This document shows, one piece after another, positions 16,014-24,350 of a stretch of 38,811 bases of DNA. The number at the start of each line of letters is the position of its first letter. Within the stretch, counting starts at the first letter, position 1. The DNA is from Clostridiales bacterium. Lineage in GTDB: Bacteria; Bacillota; Clostridia; Saccharofermentanales; DTU023. The DNA lies in contig SFFI01000016.1 of assembly GCA_004556925.1 (NCBI GenBank), positions 1-38,811 of the forward strand, read 5' to 3'. The translations under genes were made by a program, and so were the position numbers. Under the pieces are notes generated by a model, which worked only from the letters and a program-made list of their open reading frames with translations, had not been told where the DNA came from and searched no databases.

Positions 16014-17849
16014 CTAGTTCTTTTCCTTACTGCCTTGAGCTTTTTCTTGGTAGGCCCGGGTCTGAGCTTCAAACATTTCACTATAAAGCCCGCCTGCAAC
16101 TAAGAGTTCAGCATGCGTGCCGGTTTCTTTGATTTCGCCCCCATCCATGAGTACTATCCTATCGCAGAAGCGTACAGAAGCTAAACGATGCGAAATAAAG
16201 ATCGATGTCATACCATTCATAAGCTCAGAAAACTCAAGATAGAGCTTTTCTTCTGCCATGGCATCCAGTGAAGCAGTCGGCTCATCCAAAATGAGGATCT
16301 TAGATTTGTTTTTATAAAGTGCTCTTGCGACCATGAGTTTTTGTAGCTCGCCGCCAGAGAGGATTAAGCCTTCGGAGTCCTCGACCTTGAGGACTATCGA
16401 ATCAATTCCAGACTTCGCATCTTGGATTCGCTCAAGTAGACCAGCCTTACACAGAGCCCAAATGACCCGTTCGCGGTCGATCGCTTCAAGAGAAGCCGCA
16501 ACATTTTCTGCAACTGTACCGCTCACTGCTTCAATTTCTTGAAAGACCACCGCTATCAGGTCGCGCAGGTCCTCTACAGAAAAACTTGTATAATCGATCC
16601 CGTCTATAAGTATTTTCCCGTAATCCGGGCGGTAAAGGCCTGATAACAGCTTAATCAAGGTCGTCTTACCTGCACCGTTAATCCCAACTAAAGCAATTTT
16701 CTCACCTGCTTCTATCTTTAAGCATAAATTGGTAAAAATATTCTTCTCAGCATTGGGATACTTGAAGCTGACGTTCTTAAATTCTATAACAGGTGCAGAA
16801 TCAAAATGTACCCTCCGACCGGCATCTTCTTCAACAAGGTTAAGATCTAGAAAAACATAGTGGGCGGCAACATTGCGTAATTCACGCGAGATGAAAGACA
16901 AATAGCTAGTGATCAGGCTGATTTGTCTAGTGACCAAACCTAAGGCGGAAATATAGAAAATGACATAATCCGGATTCAGGCTTTGCTGGTAGGATACGAA
17001 AATATAGTAGAGACATAGGGAAGCCGGCACAGCCATTAAAAAAACCGACAACCAGAGATAGGCATTTTCATGCCTAAATCTCATGTTAAAAATCTTGATT
17101 ATTCTGCCAAGTGTGTCAGCCATAGCCGCCCCCATCTGCTTGGCATATGAAAAAATTCGGATATCTTTACCGTACGCAAAATTTGCAGCAACATCTGTAT
17201 AGCGGTTAAGTTTTCGATTTTCCCCCTGCAGTTCTTCCCTGATAACATCCTCAAAGGCACTCTGCTTATTAGCCAGTAAATATTGGACAAAAAGTACAGT
17301 TAAAAATATCCCTGGCAACCACCACCGCAGCTGGCTCAAAATAACCAGTAGTACAATAAGATTCAGGCCAGCTCCAGCTAGTAAGAAACTTTTGCGGTAA
17401 ATACCTTCTAAACCCGTATCATTAGAAGATAGACAGGATAGGGCAGAAAATGCCTGCGTGAGAAAAGATTGGTCTTCGTAATATTTGAGATCCATAGTAA
17501 GAGTATGATTCGCTATTTTTGCCATCTGCTCGGTCCGCACATTTGTAAAAATAGGATAGACCTTTAGCCTAGACCAAGTCTTAGCTAAATACAAAACAAC
17601 GGCCACTACGGCATAAGCGAGGAATAACCACCAGAGCTCCCGAAAAGTCCTCTTCTGCACCAGCTCGTAAACAAAAAACCTCATACCGAAGACATGGATA
17701 AATGTAAGACCGACAACAGAAATCGCATTTGACACAAGCCAAGGCATGACTTTCACCATAGGAAGTAAGGCTAGCGACCGCTTATAATCTCTAAAAACCT
17801 GGTTATTCATAATGTCTATTACTATACTACATTTGTCATTTGTCATCAT
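16014..17849 (-). CDS. ABC exporter half-transporter, proximal gene of second pair
   Basis: An ABC half-transporter of about 610 aa. Walker A GINGAGKTT begins near residue 390, with signature LSGGELQK and Walker B ILILDEPTASLD. The H-loop reads SHR. The start is uncertain: a TTG at 17858, two adjacent ATGs at 17849 and 17846 and another ATG at 17810 are all in frame, and none has a recognisable ribosome site. I give 17849. Two membrane-domain features are the hydrophobic LIVLLVILSQ region and the coupling-helix segment before it. It probably pairs with the gene 2 nt downstream. A palindrome CCCATATGGG in the divergent intergenic region may regulate it. Confidence 0.85.
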   Translation of the reverse strand: MMTNDKCSIVIDIMNNQVFRDYKRSLALLPMVKVMPWLVSNAISVVGLTFIHVFGMRFFVYELVQKRTFRELWWLFLAYAVVAVVLYLAKTWSRLKVYPIFTNVRTEQMAKIANHTLTMDLKYYEDQSFLTQAFSALSCLSSNDTGLEGIYRKSFLLAGAGLNLIVLLVILSQLRWWLPGIFLTVLFVQYLLANKQSAFEDVIREELQGENRKLNRYTDVAANFAYGKDIRIFSYAKQMGAAMADTLGRIIKIFNMRFRHENAYLWLSVFLMAVPASLCLYYIFVSYQQSLNPDYVIFYISALGLVTRQISLITSYLSFISRELRNVAAHYVFLDLNLVEEDAGRRVHFDSAPVIEFKNVSFKYPNAEKNIFTNLCLKIEAGEKIALVGINGAGKTTLIKLLSGLYRPDYGKILIDGIDYTSFSVEDLRDLIAVVFQEIEAVSGTVAENVAASLEAIDRERVIWALCKAGLLERIQDAKSGIDSIVLKVEDSEGLILSGGELQKLMVARALYKNKSKILILDEPTASLDAMAEEKLYLEFSELMNGMTSIFISHRLASVRFCDRIVLMDGGEIKETGTHAELLVAGGLYSEMFEAQTRAYQEKAQGSKEKN

Positions 17850-17893
17850 GTATTGCAAAATCTATGGAGATCTATAGGATACTTGAACTAATT

Positions 17894-17903
17894 CCCATAT
17901 GGG
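17894..17903. promoter_or_regulatory. palindrome in divergent intergenic region
   Basis: CCCATATGGG is a perfect 10-bp palindrome between the minus-strand ABC pair and the plus-strand racemase-like gene. It lies where an operator controlling either side could sit. No cognate regulator gene is adjacent. Confidence 0.3.
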
Positions 17904-17966
17904 TAGGAATCCTGTTAAACTCATAGGGAATAGCCCCATACAAGCTACCAGTTAAAGGAGGCCCCT

Positions 17967-19028
17967 ATGTCCAATCCCGCTCTCCTCATTGATCAACAAG
18001 CTTTCCGGGAGAATGCCCTGCGCCTCCATGAGGTTTTGCAAGGCCAAGGCAAATTCTGCCATTTTGATTGCAGCGCTTTTGCCAGGCAAATTCCCCTGCT
18101 AGAAATGCTGGCTAGTTGTGGACTCAACAGACTGGCCTCCAGCCGACTACAGGACTTTGAACTCCTACGCCCCTACGCCCAGGATAGCCTGTTCCTCAGG
18201 TCTCCCATGCCTTCAGAAGTGTCCCAAGTGGTAGACCTCTGCGACCTTTCTTGCAACACCGAATGGGAAGTCATCTGCGCCCTGTCAGATGCCGCCCTCG
18301 TCCGTCAGAAAATTCATAGAGTTTTAGTTCAGCTGGATTTGGGCGACCTCACCTCCGGTTTGCAGTTAGAAGCTGCTAGCCAGATGATTGCTAAATTGGT
18401 CAATCTGAGGGGAGTCCGCCTGGCTGGCCTTAAGACCACTTTTAATGGTTATGGCGGTATTCTGCCCGATGCGGCAAAGTTTAATGAACTGGCTACCTTT
18501 GCCCAATTTATTGAAAAGCGTTATGGCCTGGCCCTGGAATTTGTTTCCGGTCTTAATTCTTCTTGCCTTAGCCTCTTGGATGAGGGGATCATTCCTCCAG
18601 CGCTCAGGCATTTCGTCATCGGAGAGGCCCTGCTTACCGGGCGAGAGTCTGCGTATGGCGGTAGCTTCGCGGGTCTGTACCAAAATATCTTCTGCTTCCA
18701 GGCCGAAGTGATCGAGGCCCAGCGCCGACCCTCCTTGCCCCAGGGCCCGAGGGGGGACTGCAGCGCAGGACGGGTCATCCCTTATGAAGACCGAGGCCTT
18801 ATTCAAAGGGTGAACCTAGCTTTTGGCTACCAGGACCTGGACGCCAGCAAGCTGGAGGCCAAACTTCGCGGAGTCCGCTATTTGGGCCAAACCCAGGACC
18901 AGAGCTTTTACGATGTTACAGGCCTCAATAAATGCCTGCGTCCAGGAGATAGCTTGGAATTCATCCCTGACTACACCGCTAGCCTGGAAGCCCTGATGTC
19001 GCCCTTTGTGGCTAAACTTTTTGTCTAG
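17967..19028 (+). CDS. ornithine/alanine racemase-family PLP-fold protein, probable lysine-less
   Basis: A 353-aa protein with ATG after AAAGGAGG. It resembles the fold type III alanine/ornithine racemase family along its full length: LASSRLQDFELL, LRSPMPSEVSQVV, the VLVQLDLGDLTSGL strand, SGLNSSCLSLL, HFVIGEALLTGRE, and a C-terminal YEDRG...LGQTQDQS...VTG. In the family a lysine at the end of an early beta strand (as in TKVFCG or VKANAYG) binds PLP. Here the equivalent stretch is CHFDCSAFARQ (residues 31-41), with no lysine. The nearest lysine is K29 before the strand. Either the cofactor is bound differently or the protein is not a racemase. It lies just before the TPP-riboswitch operon, but has its own stop and a separate promoter follows. 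Confidence 0.75.
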   Translation: MSNPALLIDQQAFRENALRLHEVLQGQGKFCHFDCSAFARQIPLLEMLASCGLNRLASSRLQDFELLRPYAQDSLFLRSPMPSEVSQVVDLCDLSCNTEWEVICALSDAALVRQKIHRVLVQLDLGDLTSGLQLEAASQMIAKLVNLRGVRLAGLKTTFNGYGGILPDAAKFNELATFAQFIEKRYGLALEFVSGLNSSCLSLLDEGIIPPALRHFVIGEALLTGRESAYGGSFAGLYQNIFCFQAEVIEAQRRPSLPQGPRGDCSAGRVIPYEDRGLIQRVNLAFGYQDLDASKLEAKLRGVRYLGQTQDQSFYDVTGLNKCLRPGDSLEFIPDYTASLEALMSPFVAKLFV

Positions 19029-19053
19029 GCTAAGGGCCTACTAGCGCACTTGC

Positions 19054-19082
19054 TTGACATCACGGCCAGGCCAAGCTAAGAT
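19054..19082 (+). promoter_or_regulatory. sigma-A promoter of the thiamine-precursor transporter
   Basis: TTGACA at 19054-19059 and TAAGAT at 19077-19082 have a 17-bp spacer. Transcription would start a few bases before the riboswitch aptamer. Confidence 0.8.
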
Positions 19083-19096
19083 TTTTCACAGCTAAA

Positions 19097-19179
19097 CAAG
19101 GGGAGGCCAGCTGGCCTGAGAGGGAAACATTGAGGTTTCCGACCCTCAAACCTGATGCGGATAATGCCGACGTAGGGAT
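19097..19179 (+). promoter_or_regulatory. TPP riboswitch (THI element)
   Basis: The aptamer shows AAGGGGAG at its 5' end, CTGAGA at 19116-19121, ACCTGAT near 19150 and GGATAATGCCGACGTAGGGA at 19159-19178, the hallmark core of the TPP aptamer. The variable stem GGAAA/TTTCC lies between. A terminator follows directly, so thiamine pyrophosphate should shut off the transporter by transcription termination. Confidence 0.96.
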
Positions 19180-19194
19180 CATACTTTACCTATG

Positions 19195-19225
19195 ACCGCT
19201 TATCCTTGGGCTAGGCGGTTTTTTC
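19195..19225 (+). terminator. TPP riboswitch expression-platform terminator
   Basis: ACCGC (19195-19199) pairs with GCGGT (19215-19219) and is followed by TTTTTT. About 97 nt then lead to the permease start and contain repeats of a GACAGN2TGGTTTGACA type. Confidence 0.85.
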
Positions 19226-19321
19226 ATGGCCCAATTTTGACAGACTGGTTTGACATGTATGACAGTTTGGTTTGGCCAGCTGGTTCGACAGGTTGATTTG
19301 ACAGGTTGGTAAAGGAGTGAG

Positions 19322-20137
19322 ATGAAGAAATTTTTCGAACGCAATCTCATCATGATCCTAATCTTATTGGGACTTTTTGTGATCTGGGAGCTGGCCTGCA
19401 CCTGGGCCCAGGTGCCCTCCTACGTCCTACCCAAGCCGAGTAGAATTTTTCGTACCCTCTGGCAGAACTTTGGTCCCCTCATGGACCACTCCTCCGTCAC
19501 CCTAGTGGAAAGCCTGATCGGGATTCTGATTTCAGTTGCCCTGGCGATCTTCCTTGGCCTCTTCATGGACCTCAACCAAACCCTCCGCCAGACCCTGCAC
19601 TCTCTCCTGGTCATTAGTCAGTGTATCCCCAGTCTGGTCCTGGCCCCCCTCTTAATGATTTGGCTGGGCTTCGGCATGGCGCCCAAAATCGTGGTGGTCG
19701 TGCTCATGTGCTTTTATCCTATTACCGTGAACTTTGCCGAGGGCCTGCAAAAGCTGAGCCAGGATAGCCTGGACCTCCTCCATAGCTTTGGAGCCTCTCA
19801 GGTACAAATTTACCGGGTCGCTAAAATACCTGCGGCCATACCTGACTTATTTTCTGGCTTGCGGGTGGCTGCTACGTATTCTATTTCTGCTGCAGTAATT
19901 GGGGAGTGGCTCTCCTCCCAAGCGGGCCTGGGCTATTACATGATCCGCGTTTCCAATACCTACCAGCTGGATAAAGTCTTTGCCTGCCTTTTCCTCATCA
20001 TCTTTTGGTCCTTAGTCATGAATGGCCTGGTGGCCTTGATGCGCCTCCTGTGGGAACCCGGCCGGGGCCTGATTGTCAGGTCCCGCCATAAGCGTGAGGC
20101 CAAGGCCCTTGGCATAGATGACTCTACCAAACCCTAA
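19322..20137 (+). CDS. thiX: ABC transporter permease, thiamine precursor (ThiX-like)
   Basis: A 271-aa inner-membrane permease of the binding-protein-dependent type with about six hydrophobic segments. The EAA-like loop is visible: FAEGLQKLSQDSLDLLHSFGA followed by AAIPDLFSGLRVA, typical for the NitT/TauT/ThiX branch. ATG follows AAAGGAG. Placed directly behind a TPP riboswitch and before an NMT1/THI5-like binding protein and an ATPase, it is most likely part of a ThiXYZ importer for a pyrimidine (HMP or formylaminopyrimidine) precursor. The exact substrate is inferred from this context. Confidence 0.88.
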   Translation: MKKFFERNLIMILILLGLFVIWELACTWAQVPSYVLPKPSRIFRTLWQNFGPLMDHSSVTLVESLIGILISVALAIFLGLFMDLNQTLRQTLHSLLVISQCIPSLVLAPLLMIWLGFGMAPKIVVVVLMCFYPITVNFAEGLQKLSQDSLDLLHSFGASQVQIYRVAKIPAAIPDLFSGLRVAATYSISAAVIGEWLSSQAGLGYYMIRVSNTYQLDKVFACLFLIIFWSLVMNGLVALMRLLWEPGRGLIVRSRHKREAKALGIDDSTKP

Positions 20138-20252
20138 ACTAGAGGCAATTGACTGGCCTAGATGCAGCCGATGCCTGCCTCACAAAACAAGATAAATCCT
20201 AGAACAACACGAGAAGCCTGGCTTCCAGCCTCTTCTCCAGAAAGGAACTTTT

Positions 20253-21395
20253 ATGAAACGATCTCTTAAATCCTTCTTCGCCCTCCTTTTAGTCTTCTGC
20301 CTAGGCCTCGGCGTTGCCTGCGCTCAGGATCCCCAACCCAAGACTGAGGCCACAGCAGTCCCCACCGAATCTGCCGCTAAGGCAAGCGAGGAAGCTTCGA
20401 CTCCTTCTGCAGATGACCAGAAGCAAGCAGAGGCTCCCGATCCTCAAGAGGACGAGCAGAAAGCAGAGGCGACAGAAAAAGCAGACCTCCGTCCCGTCAC
20501 CGTCATCTTGGACTATGTCATTAATACCAACCACTCTGGTTTATTTGCCGCCTTAGACAAGGGCTACTACGCGGATGAGGGCTTAGATGTCCAGATCGTT
20601 GAGCCTCAAGAAGGTGTTAGCCTGCAGATTTTAGCGACGGGTAAGGCAGACTTTGCGACCAGCTATCAGGAAGACCTCACCTACGCTCTCACCCAGGACG
20701 AGCCCCTGCCCCTTAAGGCTATCGCTACAATTATTCAAAATAATACATCAGGCTTTGCCTCCCATAAGCAAAAGAACATCACTAAGCCAGCCGATTTCGC
20801 AGGTAAGACCTATGCGGGCTGGGGCTCTGCTGCAGAAAAGGCCATTATTCAGGCCGCAGTTAAGCAAGCTGGCGAAGACCCGGAATCTGTGACCTTCGTC
20901 ACGGCTATGGATACCTCCTATGCCAGCTTAGAGGGCGATATCGACCTCATGTGGTTCTTTGAAGGCTGGGATATGATCGCGGCCAAGATGGAAGGCTTAG
21001 ACCTCAACTATATTCCCTGCCGGGACATTGACGAACGCCTTAACTACTACACCCCCATTCTAGTAACCCGCAATGACTTAATTGACCAAGATCCTGACCT
21101 AGTTAAAGCCTTCATGCGGGCTACAGCCAAGGGCTATGCCTTTGCGTCTGACACTGCGAATGTAGACGAAATGGTGCAGATCCTCCTGAAATATTCTCCT
21201 GAGCTCGATCCGGAACTTTTGACGCAATCCCAAAGCTTCCTGGCCGGAGAGTACGGCAAGGGCTCCGACCGCTGGGGCCTCATGAAGAATGAGGTTTGGA
21301 CTGGCTATGCTGATTTTATGGAAGAAAACGGCTTGATCTCGAAGGTCCTCGCCCCCGAAGACTACTTTACCAATGCCTTTATTCCTGAGGAGTAA
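20253..21395 (+). CDS. thiY: substrate-binding lipoprotein, NMT1/THI5-like (ThiY-like)
   Basis: A 380-aa extracytoplasmic binding lipoprotein. Residues 1-23 form a signal peptide ending GVAC, with C23 the likely lipidated cysteine. An unusually long low-complexity Ala/Glu/Gln/Lys-rich linker (about 24-77) precedes the NMT1-like domain, which starts TVILDYVINTNHSGLF. The segment WGSAAEKAI and the acidic Asp-Leu-Met-Trp-Phe-Phe-Glu-Gly stretch belong to this domain. Related proteins bind pyrimidine precursors of thiamine. It lies between permease and ATPase genes of the riboswitch operon. A 10-bp hairpin follows the stop codon. Ligand is inferred from operon context, not from residues I can check. 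Confidence 0.88.
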   Translation: MKRSLKSFFALLLVFCLGLGVACAQDPQPKTEATAVPTESAAKASEEASTPSADDQKQAEAPDPQEDEQKAEATEKADLRPVTVILDYVINTNHSGLFAALDKGYYADEGLDVQIVEPQEGVSLQILATGKADFATSYQEDLTYALTQDEPLPLKAIATIIQNNTSGFASHKQKNITKPADFAGKTYAGWGSAAEKAIIQAAVKQAGEDPESVTFVTAMDTSYASLEGDIDLMWFFEGWDMIAAKMEGLDLNYIPCRDIDERLNYYTPILVTRNDLIDQDPDLVKAFMRATAKGYAFASDTANVDEMVQILLKYSPELDPELLTQSQSFLAGEYGKGSDRWGLMKNEVWTGYADFMEENGLISKVLAPEDYFTNAFIPEE

Positions 21396-21408
21396 GTAAC
21401 CGGAAAAA

Positions 21409-21439
21409 CTGGTTCCTGCGGCATAGCCACAGGAACCAG
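21409..21439 (+). other. intercistronic hairpin between binding protein and ATPase
   Basis: CTGGTTCCTG (21409-21418) and CAGGAACCAG (21430-21439) form a perfect 10-bp stem with an 11-nt loop. There is no T-run, so it is more likely an mRNA stabiliser or processing site that keeps binding-protein mRNA levels high than a terminator. Confidence 0.55.
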
Positions 21440-21548
21440 CTACTCTTGTTAGTCCTTGTACTGAAATTCCCCTTTTTTCTACTCCCTTCCATACCATCTA
21501 GGGTAGACCTTTTAACTCTTCAATAGCCCTCACTCAGAAAGCTCTGCC

Positions 21549-22361
21549 ATGTCAAACACAACTGCCTTCAAAGCATCAGCCAACCCTTTGTCTGCCCCCC
21601 AAGCGACAGCTCAAGTAGAAGTCCGAGACCTCTCCATCGCCTACGATGGAGAAGTTATTCTTCAGGATCTCTCTTTTGACCTTGCCGCCCAGGAATTTGT
21701 AGCGATTATTGGCCCATCCGGTGTAGGCAAATCGACCCTTCTGAAAATTTTAGCCTCCATCTTACCGCTGGAAACTGGGCATGTACGTTTTGAAGGGGAG
21801 GACTATAGCCAGCACCAATCGGCCTTTGCCTATATGCCCCAGTCCGACCTTCTCTTCCCCTGGATGACGGTCTATGATAACGTTCGCCTCTATGACCAGC
21901 TGCACCCGGGCAAAAAAGGTCATAGCAAGGAGGAAATCCTCCAACTCCTCCAGCGCTTCGGCCTTGCTGGCTACGAATTTGCCCTGGTCGATACCCTGTC
22001 CGGCGGCATGCGCCAACGTGCCGCCTTCCTCCGCACCCTCCTCTGTCCAGCCCAGGTCTTCCTTTTAGATGAGCCCTTTGCCGCCTTAGACGTCATTACC
22101 AGAAACCGCATGCAGGAATGGTTACTCGGCCTTCGCCAGGAACTCCAGCGGAGCATCATCATGGTCACCCATGACCTGGAAGAAGCCATTCTCCTTGCCG
22201 ACCGCATTCTAGTCCTGGAGGGGAGACCCGCCCATTTTGCCTCCTCCTATTCCATCCCCACCCCGCCCGACCAGCGATCACGCGACTGGCTCTTCAGCCA
22301 AAGCGAGCTCAAACGCCAGCTCTACCACAAACTCGCTGAAAACAACTACTTCAAAGCCTAG
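21549..22361 (+). CDS. thiZ: ABC transporter ATPase, thiamine precursor (ThiZ-like)
   Basis: A 270-aa cytoplasmic ATPase. Walker A GPSGVGKST is at residues 55-63, the signature LSGGM at 150-154, and Walker B VFLLDEP at 170-176, followed by the H-loop THD. The Q-loop region reads YMPQSDLLFPWMTVYDN, common in NitT/TauT/ThiZ ATPases. The ribosome site is weak and the start may lie slightly downstream, since the first ~20 residues are low in family similarity. It is the last gene of the riboswitch operon and powers the ThiX-like permease. Confidence 0.88.
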   Translation: MSNTTAFKASANPLSAPQATAQVEVRDLSIAYDGEVILQDLSFDLAAQEFVAIIGPSGVGKSTLLKILASILPLETGHVRFEGEDYSQHQSAFAYMPQSDLLFPWMTVYDNVRLYDQLHPGKKGHSKEEILQLLQRFGLAGYEFALVDTLSGGMRQRAAFLRTLLCPAQVFLLDEPFAALDVITRNRMQEWLLGLRQELQRSIIMVTHDLEEAILLADRILVLEGRPAHFASSYSIPTPPDQRSRDWLFSQSELKRQLYHKLAENNYFKA

Positions 22362-22430
22362 GAGACAAGCTTGGGTGTAGCGCTTGATTTCTGTTTCCCT
22401 TCTTTAACTAGCGCCTTATTTATCTCCTTG

Positions 22431-22942
22431 CCTGTGAACGCATGGAGTAGATTATTTCACAGACTTTTGACATCCTAGATTTCACCTGATTTCTTGTGAA
22501 AGCTTATAAACTTAAATACCACAGACGATCTAGTTTCATAGATCAGTCCAGATCCTTGTGAAATGGTCGAATTTAAAATTTCACAGGACATTTTTAAATC
22601 AAGTTTTACGCGTTTTTCTTGTGAAATATATGTAAAGCAATTTCCACCATATATTTATACGTTAGAATGCCTGACGGATGCTTGTGAAAAGTAAAAATGA
22701 TGAATTTCACAGGCCTTCCTGAAGTCCTATTACTTGTGAAAAATTAGATAAGTAAATTTCACCAGAAATTTCACCGCGAAAATGCCCATCAAAGGCTTGT
22801 GAAAAATAGAAATAGTATTTTTCACAGGTTTACCTGGAGGTCGAGTACTTGTGAAAAGTTAGATGGATAAGTTTCACCAGAAATTTCCTCAAATACTGCC
22901 CAACCAACACCTGTGAGATCCCAAAATTAAGAAAATCACCGG
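22431..22942. repeat. array of nine 33-bp inverted repeats
   Basis: Nine units of close to 33 bp start at 22431, 22493, 22555, 22618, 22681, 22733, 22796, 22848 and 22910. Their ends are CTTGTGAAA (or CCTGTGA) and TTTCACAGG or TTTCACCAG, with an A/T-rich centre. Spacing from start to start is 62, 62, 63, 63, 52, 63, 52 and 62 bp. Intervening sequence is 29-31 or 19 bp. The 5th-6th and 7th-8th units with their spacers look like a 115-bp duplication; other spacers are largely unique. The superficial look is of a degenerate CRISPR, but the repeats vary inside and no cas gene is near. No coding frame spans the array. Confidence 0.88.
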
Positions 22943-23288
22943 ATTCGATTGGCAATGTGGAACTGCCTTGCTACAATAACCCTTACCTATCGCAGGTAAG
23001 TTAATCTTGCGCGCGTTTATAAACAGTTCAAAGCGACTTTTATCGCTATTGAGCCTGCGCCTGCATATCCCCTAGTTTGTTTAATTGAGATGTTTTAAAA
23101 GCGACTTGGCATAGCCAGCCTTATTTCTCTAGAAGAAATAAGGTGAAGTCATAGGCCTGTGGCTGTGAGATAACGGAACGCAAGAGTTGCTTATTTTGCG
23201 GATAAGAGGGTTTGCTTCGTGTAGCCCCATATATCTAAAACGTGCCCAGACCTAGCGCCTGGCCAAAAAACAAGATGGGAGTATATGT
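22943..23288. other. gene-free stretch with hairpins before the nuclease gene
   Basis: I see no gene here. Two inverted repeats stand out: CTTACCT (22982-22988) with AGGTAAG (22994-23000), and CCTTATTTCT (23119-23128) with AGAAATAAGG (23134-23143), a 10-bp perfect stem with a 5-nt loop. The tract could be a structured leader of the downstream gene or a small RNA. No known RNA family was recognised. Confidence 0.4.
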
Positions 23289-24116
23289 ATGAAAAAAGAG
23301 TTGGAGGCCTTACTGGAGAAATACAGCGCTATGCTCACAAAGCTTGAGCAAGAGAAAGTGGACAACAGGCCCATAGAGGGGAGGGTAGAGGTATTATCCA
23401 AAGGTCGTACCGGGTATAGCTATGTATATGTCCGTAAGGATCCTATAACGGGCAAGGCCGTGAGGAAATACGCCTCTCAGGATAAAAGGCCCATCATTTC
23501 AGCGCTGGCTCAGCAGGCCTATCAGGAGAAAGTGTGCAAGCTCCTAAAGACCCGCATACCCCAAATCCGCTCCCTCGTGGCTCACTTTGAAGAGGATGAA
23601 CTGGAGCGCCTATATACGGACCTTCACCCTGGCCGTCAGGTCCTAATTCAACCCATAGTGCCAACCCAAAACCAAAAACTGCAGGAATGGAAAAATAAAC
23701 CTTATGAAGGCCTGGCCTTTAGGTCTCAGGAGGCTTACTTTCAGACCAATCAAGGAGAATTTGTGCGGTCCAAGAGTGAAAAAATACTAGCCGATAGATT
23801 TTTTGCCCTCGGTATTCCTTACAAATATGAATGCCCTTTAATCACCCGCAACCGGACGACTATTTATCCAGACTTTACATTTTATGATTATCACAATGAT
23901 CAAGAACTGTATTGGGAGCACTTTGGCATGATGGGTGATCCGGCCTATGCGCGTAAGGCTTATCAGAAGCTGGAGGAGTATGCGCAGAGGGGCATTTTTC
24001 TAGGATATGGCTTGATTGCCACTTTTGAGATGTCAGACAAGCCCCTGAATCTAAAATATATTAATCAAACTATCATGCATTATCTGGCAAGCTTGCAGGA
24101 ACATGGAGCGCAATAA
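23289..24116 (+). CDS. PD-(D/E)XK-like nuclease family protein, function unknown
   Basis: A 275-aa protein, ATG with GGGAG 7 nt upstream. Residues 1-25 look helical and charged, followed by a basic segment KGRTGYSYVYVRKD. The C-terminal half has a restriction-endonuclease-fold pattern: K162-S-E164-K, a hydrophobic helix, GIPYKYECPL, Y193-P-D195-F and Y208-W-E210-H. In such folds the acidic residues bind metal. This arrangement occurs in uncharacterised single-gene nuclease-like proteins of Clostridia. The final catalytic lysine is not clear: the usual ExK position reads E-H-F. It is a lone gene between the inverted-repeat array and tRNA-Ser. Whether it acts on those repeats is speculation. 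Confidence 0.7.
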   Translation: MKKELEALLEKYSAMLTKLEQEKVDNRPIEGRVEVLSKGRTGYSYVYVRKDPITGKAVRKYASQDKRPIISALAQQAYQEKVCKLLKTRIPQIRSLVAHFEEDELERLYTDLHPGRQVLIQPIVPTQNQKLQEWKNKPYEGLAFRSQEAYFQTNQGEFVRSKSEKILADRFFALGIPYKYECPLITRNRTTIYPDFTFYDYHNDQELYWEHFGMMGDPAYARKAYQKLEEYAQRGIFLGYGLIATFEMSDKPLNLKYINQTIMHYLASLQEHGAQ

Positions 24117-24182
24117 AGGCTCTCATACCGGACTGCCATCCTAAGTCAGAACTCAAGTAGAGCCAATGCCTTCAGCCAAGCT

Positions 24183-24244
24183 TCAGTAGCGGTATCCTTC
24201 TGAAAGCTGAGAGTCAGTAGCGGTGTCCTTCTGAAAGCTGAAAG
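24183..24244. repeat. two 31-bp tandem repeats with hairpin ends
   Basis: Units 24183-24213 and 24214-24244 begin TCAGTAGCGG and differ at about two positions. Each begins TCAG and contains CTGAAAGCTGA, so each can fold on itself. They lie just before the tRNA-Ser promoter. Confidence 0.8.
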
Positions 24245-24259
24245 AATGGACGGGAAAAT

Positions 24260-24289
24260 TTGACAGCTAGGAGAAAGCTTTTATATAAT
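24260..24289 (+). promoter_or_regulatory. promoter of tRNA-Ser
   Basis: TTGACA at 24260-24265 and TATAAT at 24284-24289, both exact consensus, with an 18-bp spacer. The tRNA begins about 55 nt after the expected start. Confidence 0.8.
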
Positions 24290-24350
24290 AGGCAGGCTTT
24301 GCAGGAGAAATCTCCTGGCGTCTCATGATGAGGCACAAGTTAAGCTTTAT

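Noticed and set aside
22431..22942. CRISPR array
   Set aside because: The repeat length and spacing look right, but repeats are conserved only at their ends, spacers vary between 19 and 31 bp and two are near-duplicates, and no cas gene is in the window.
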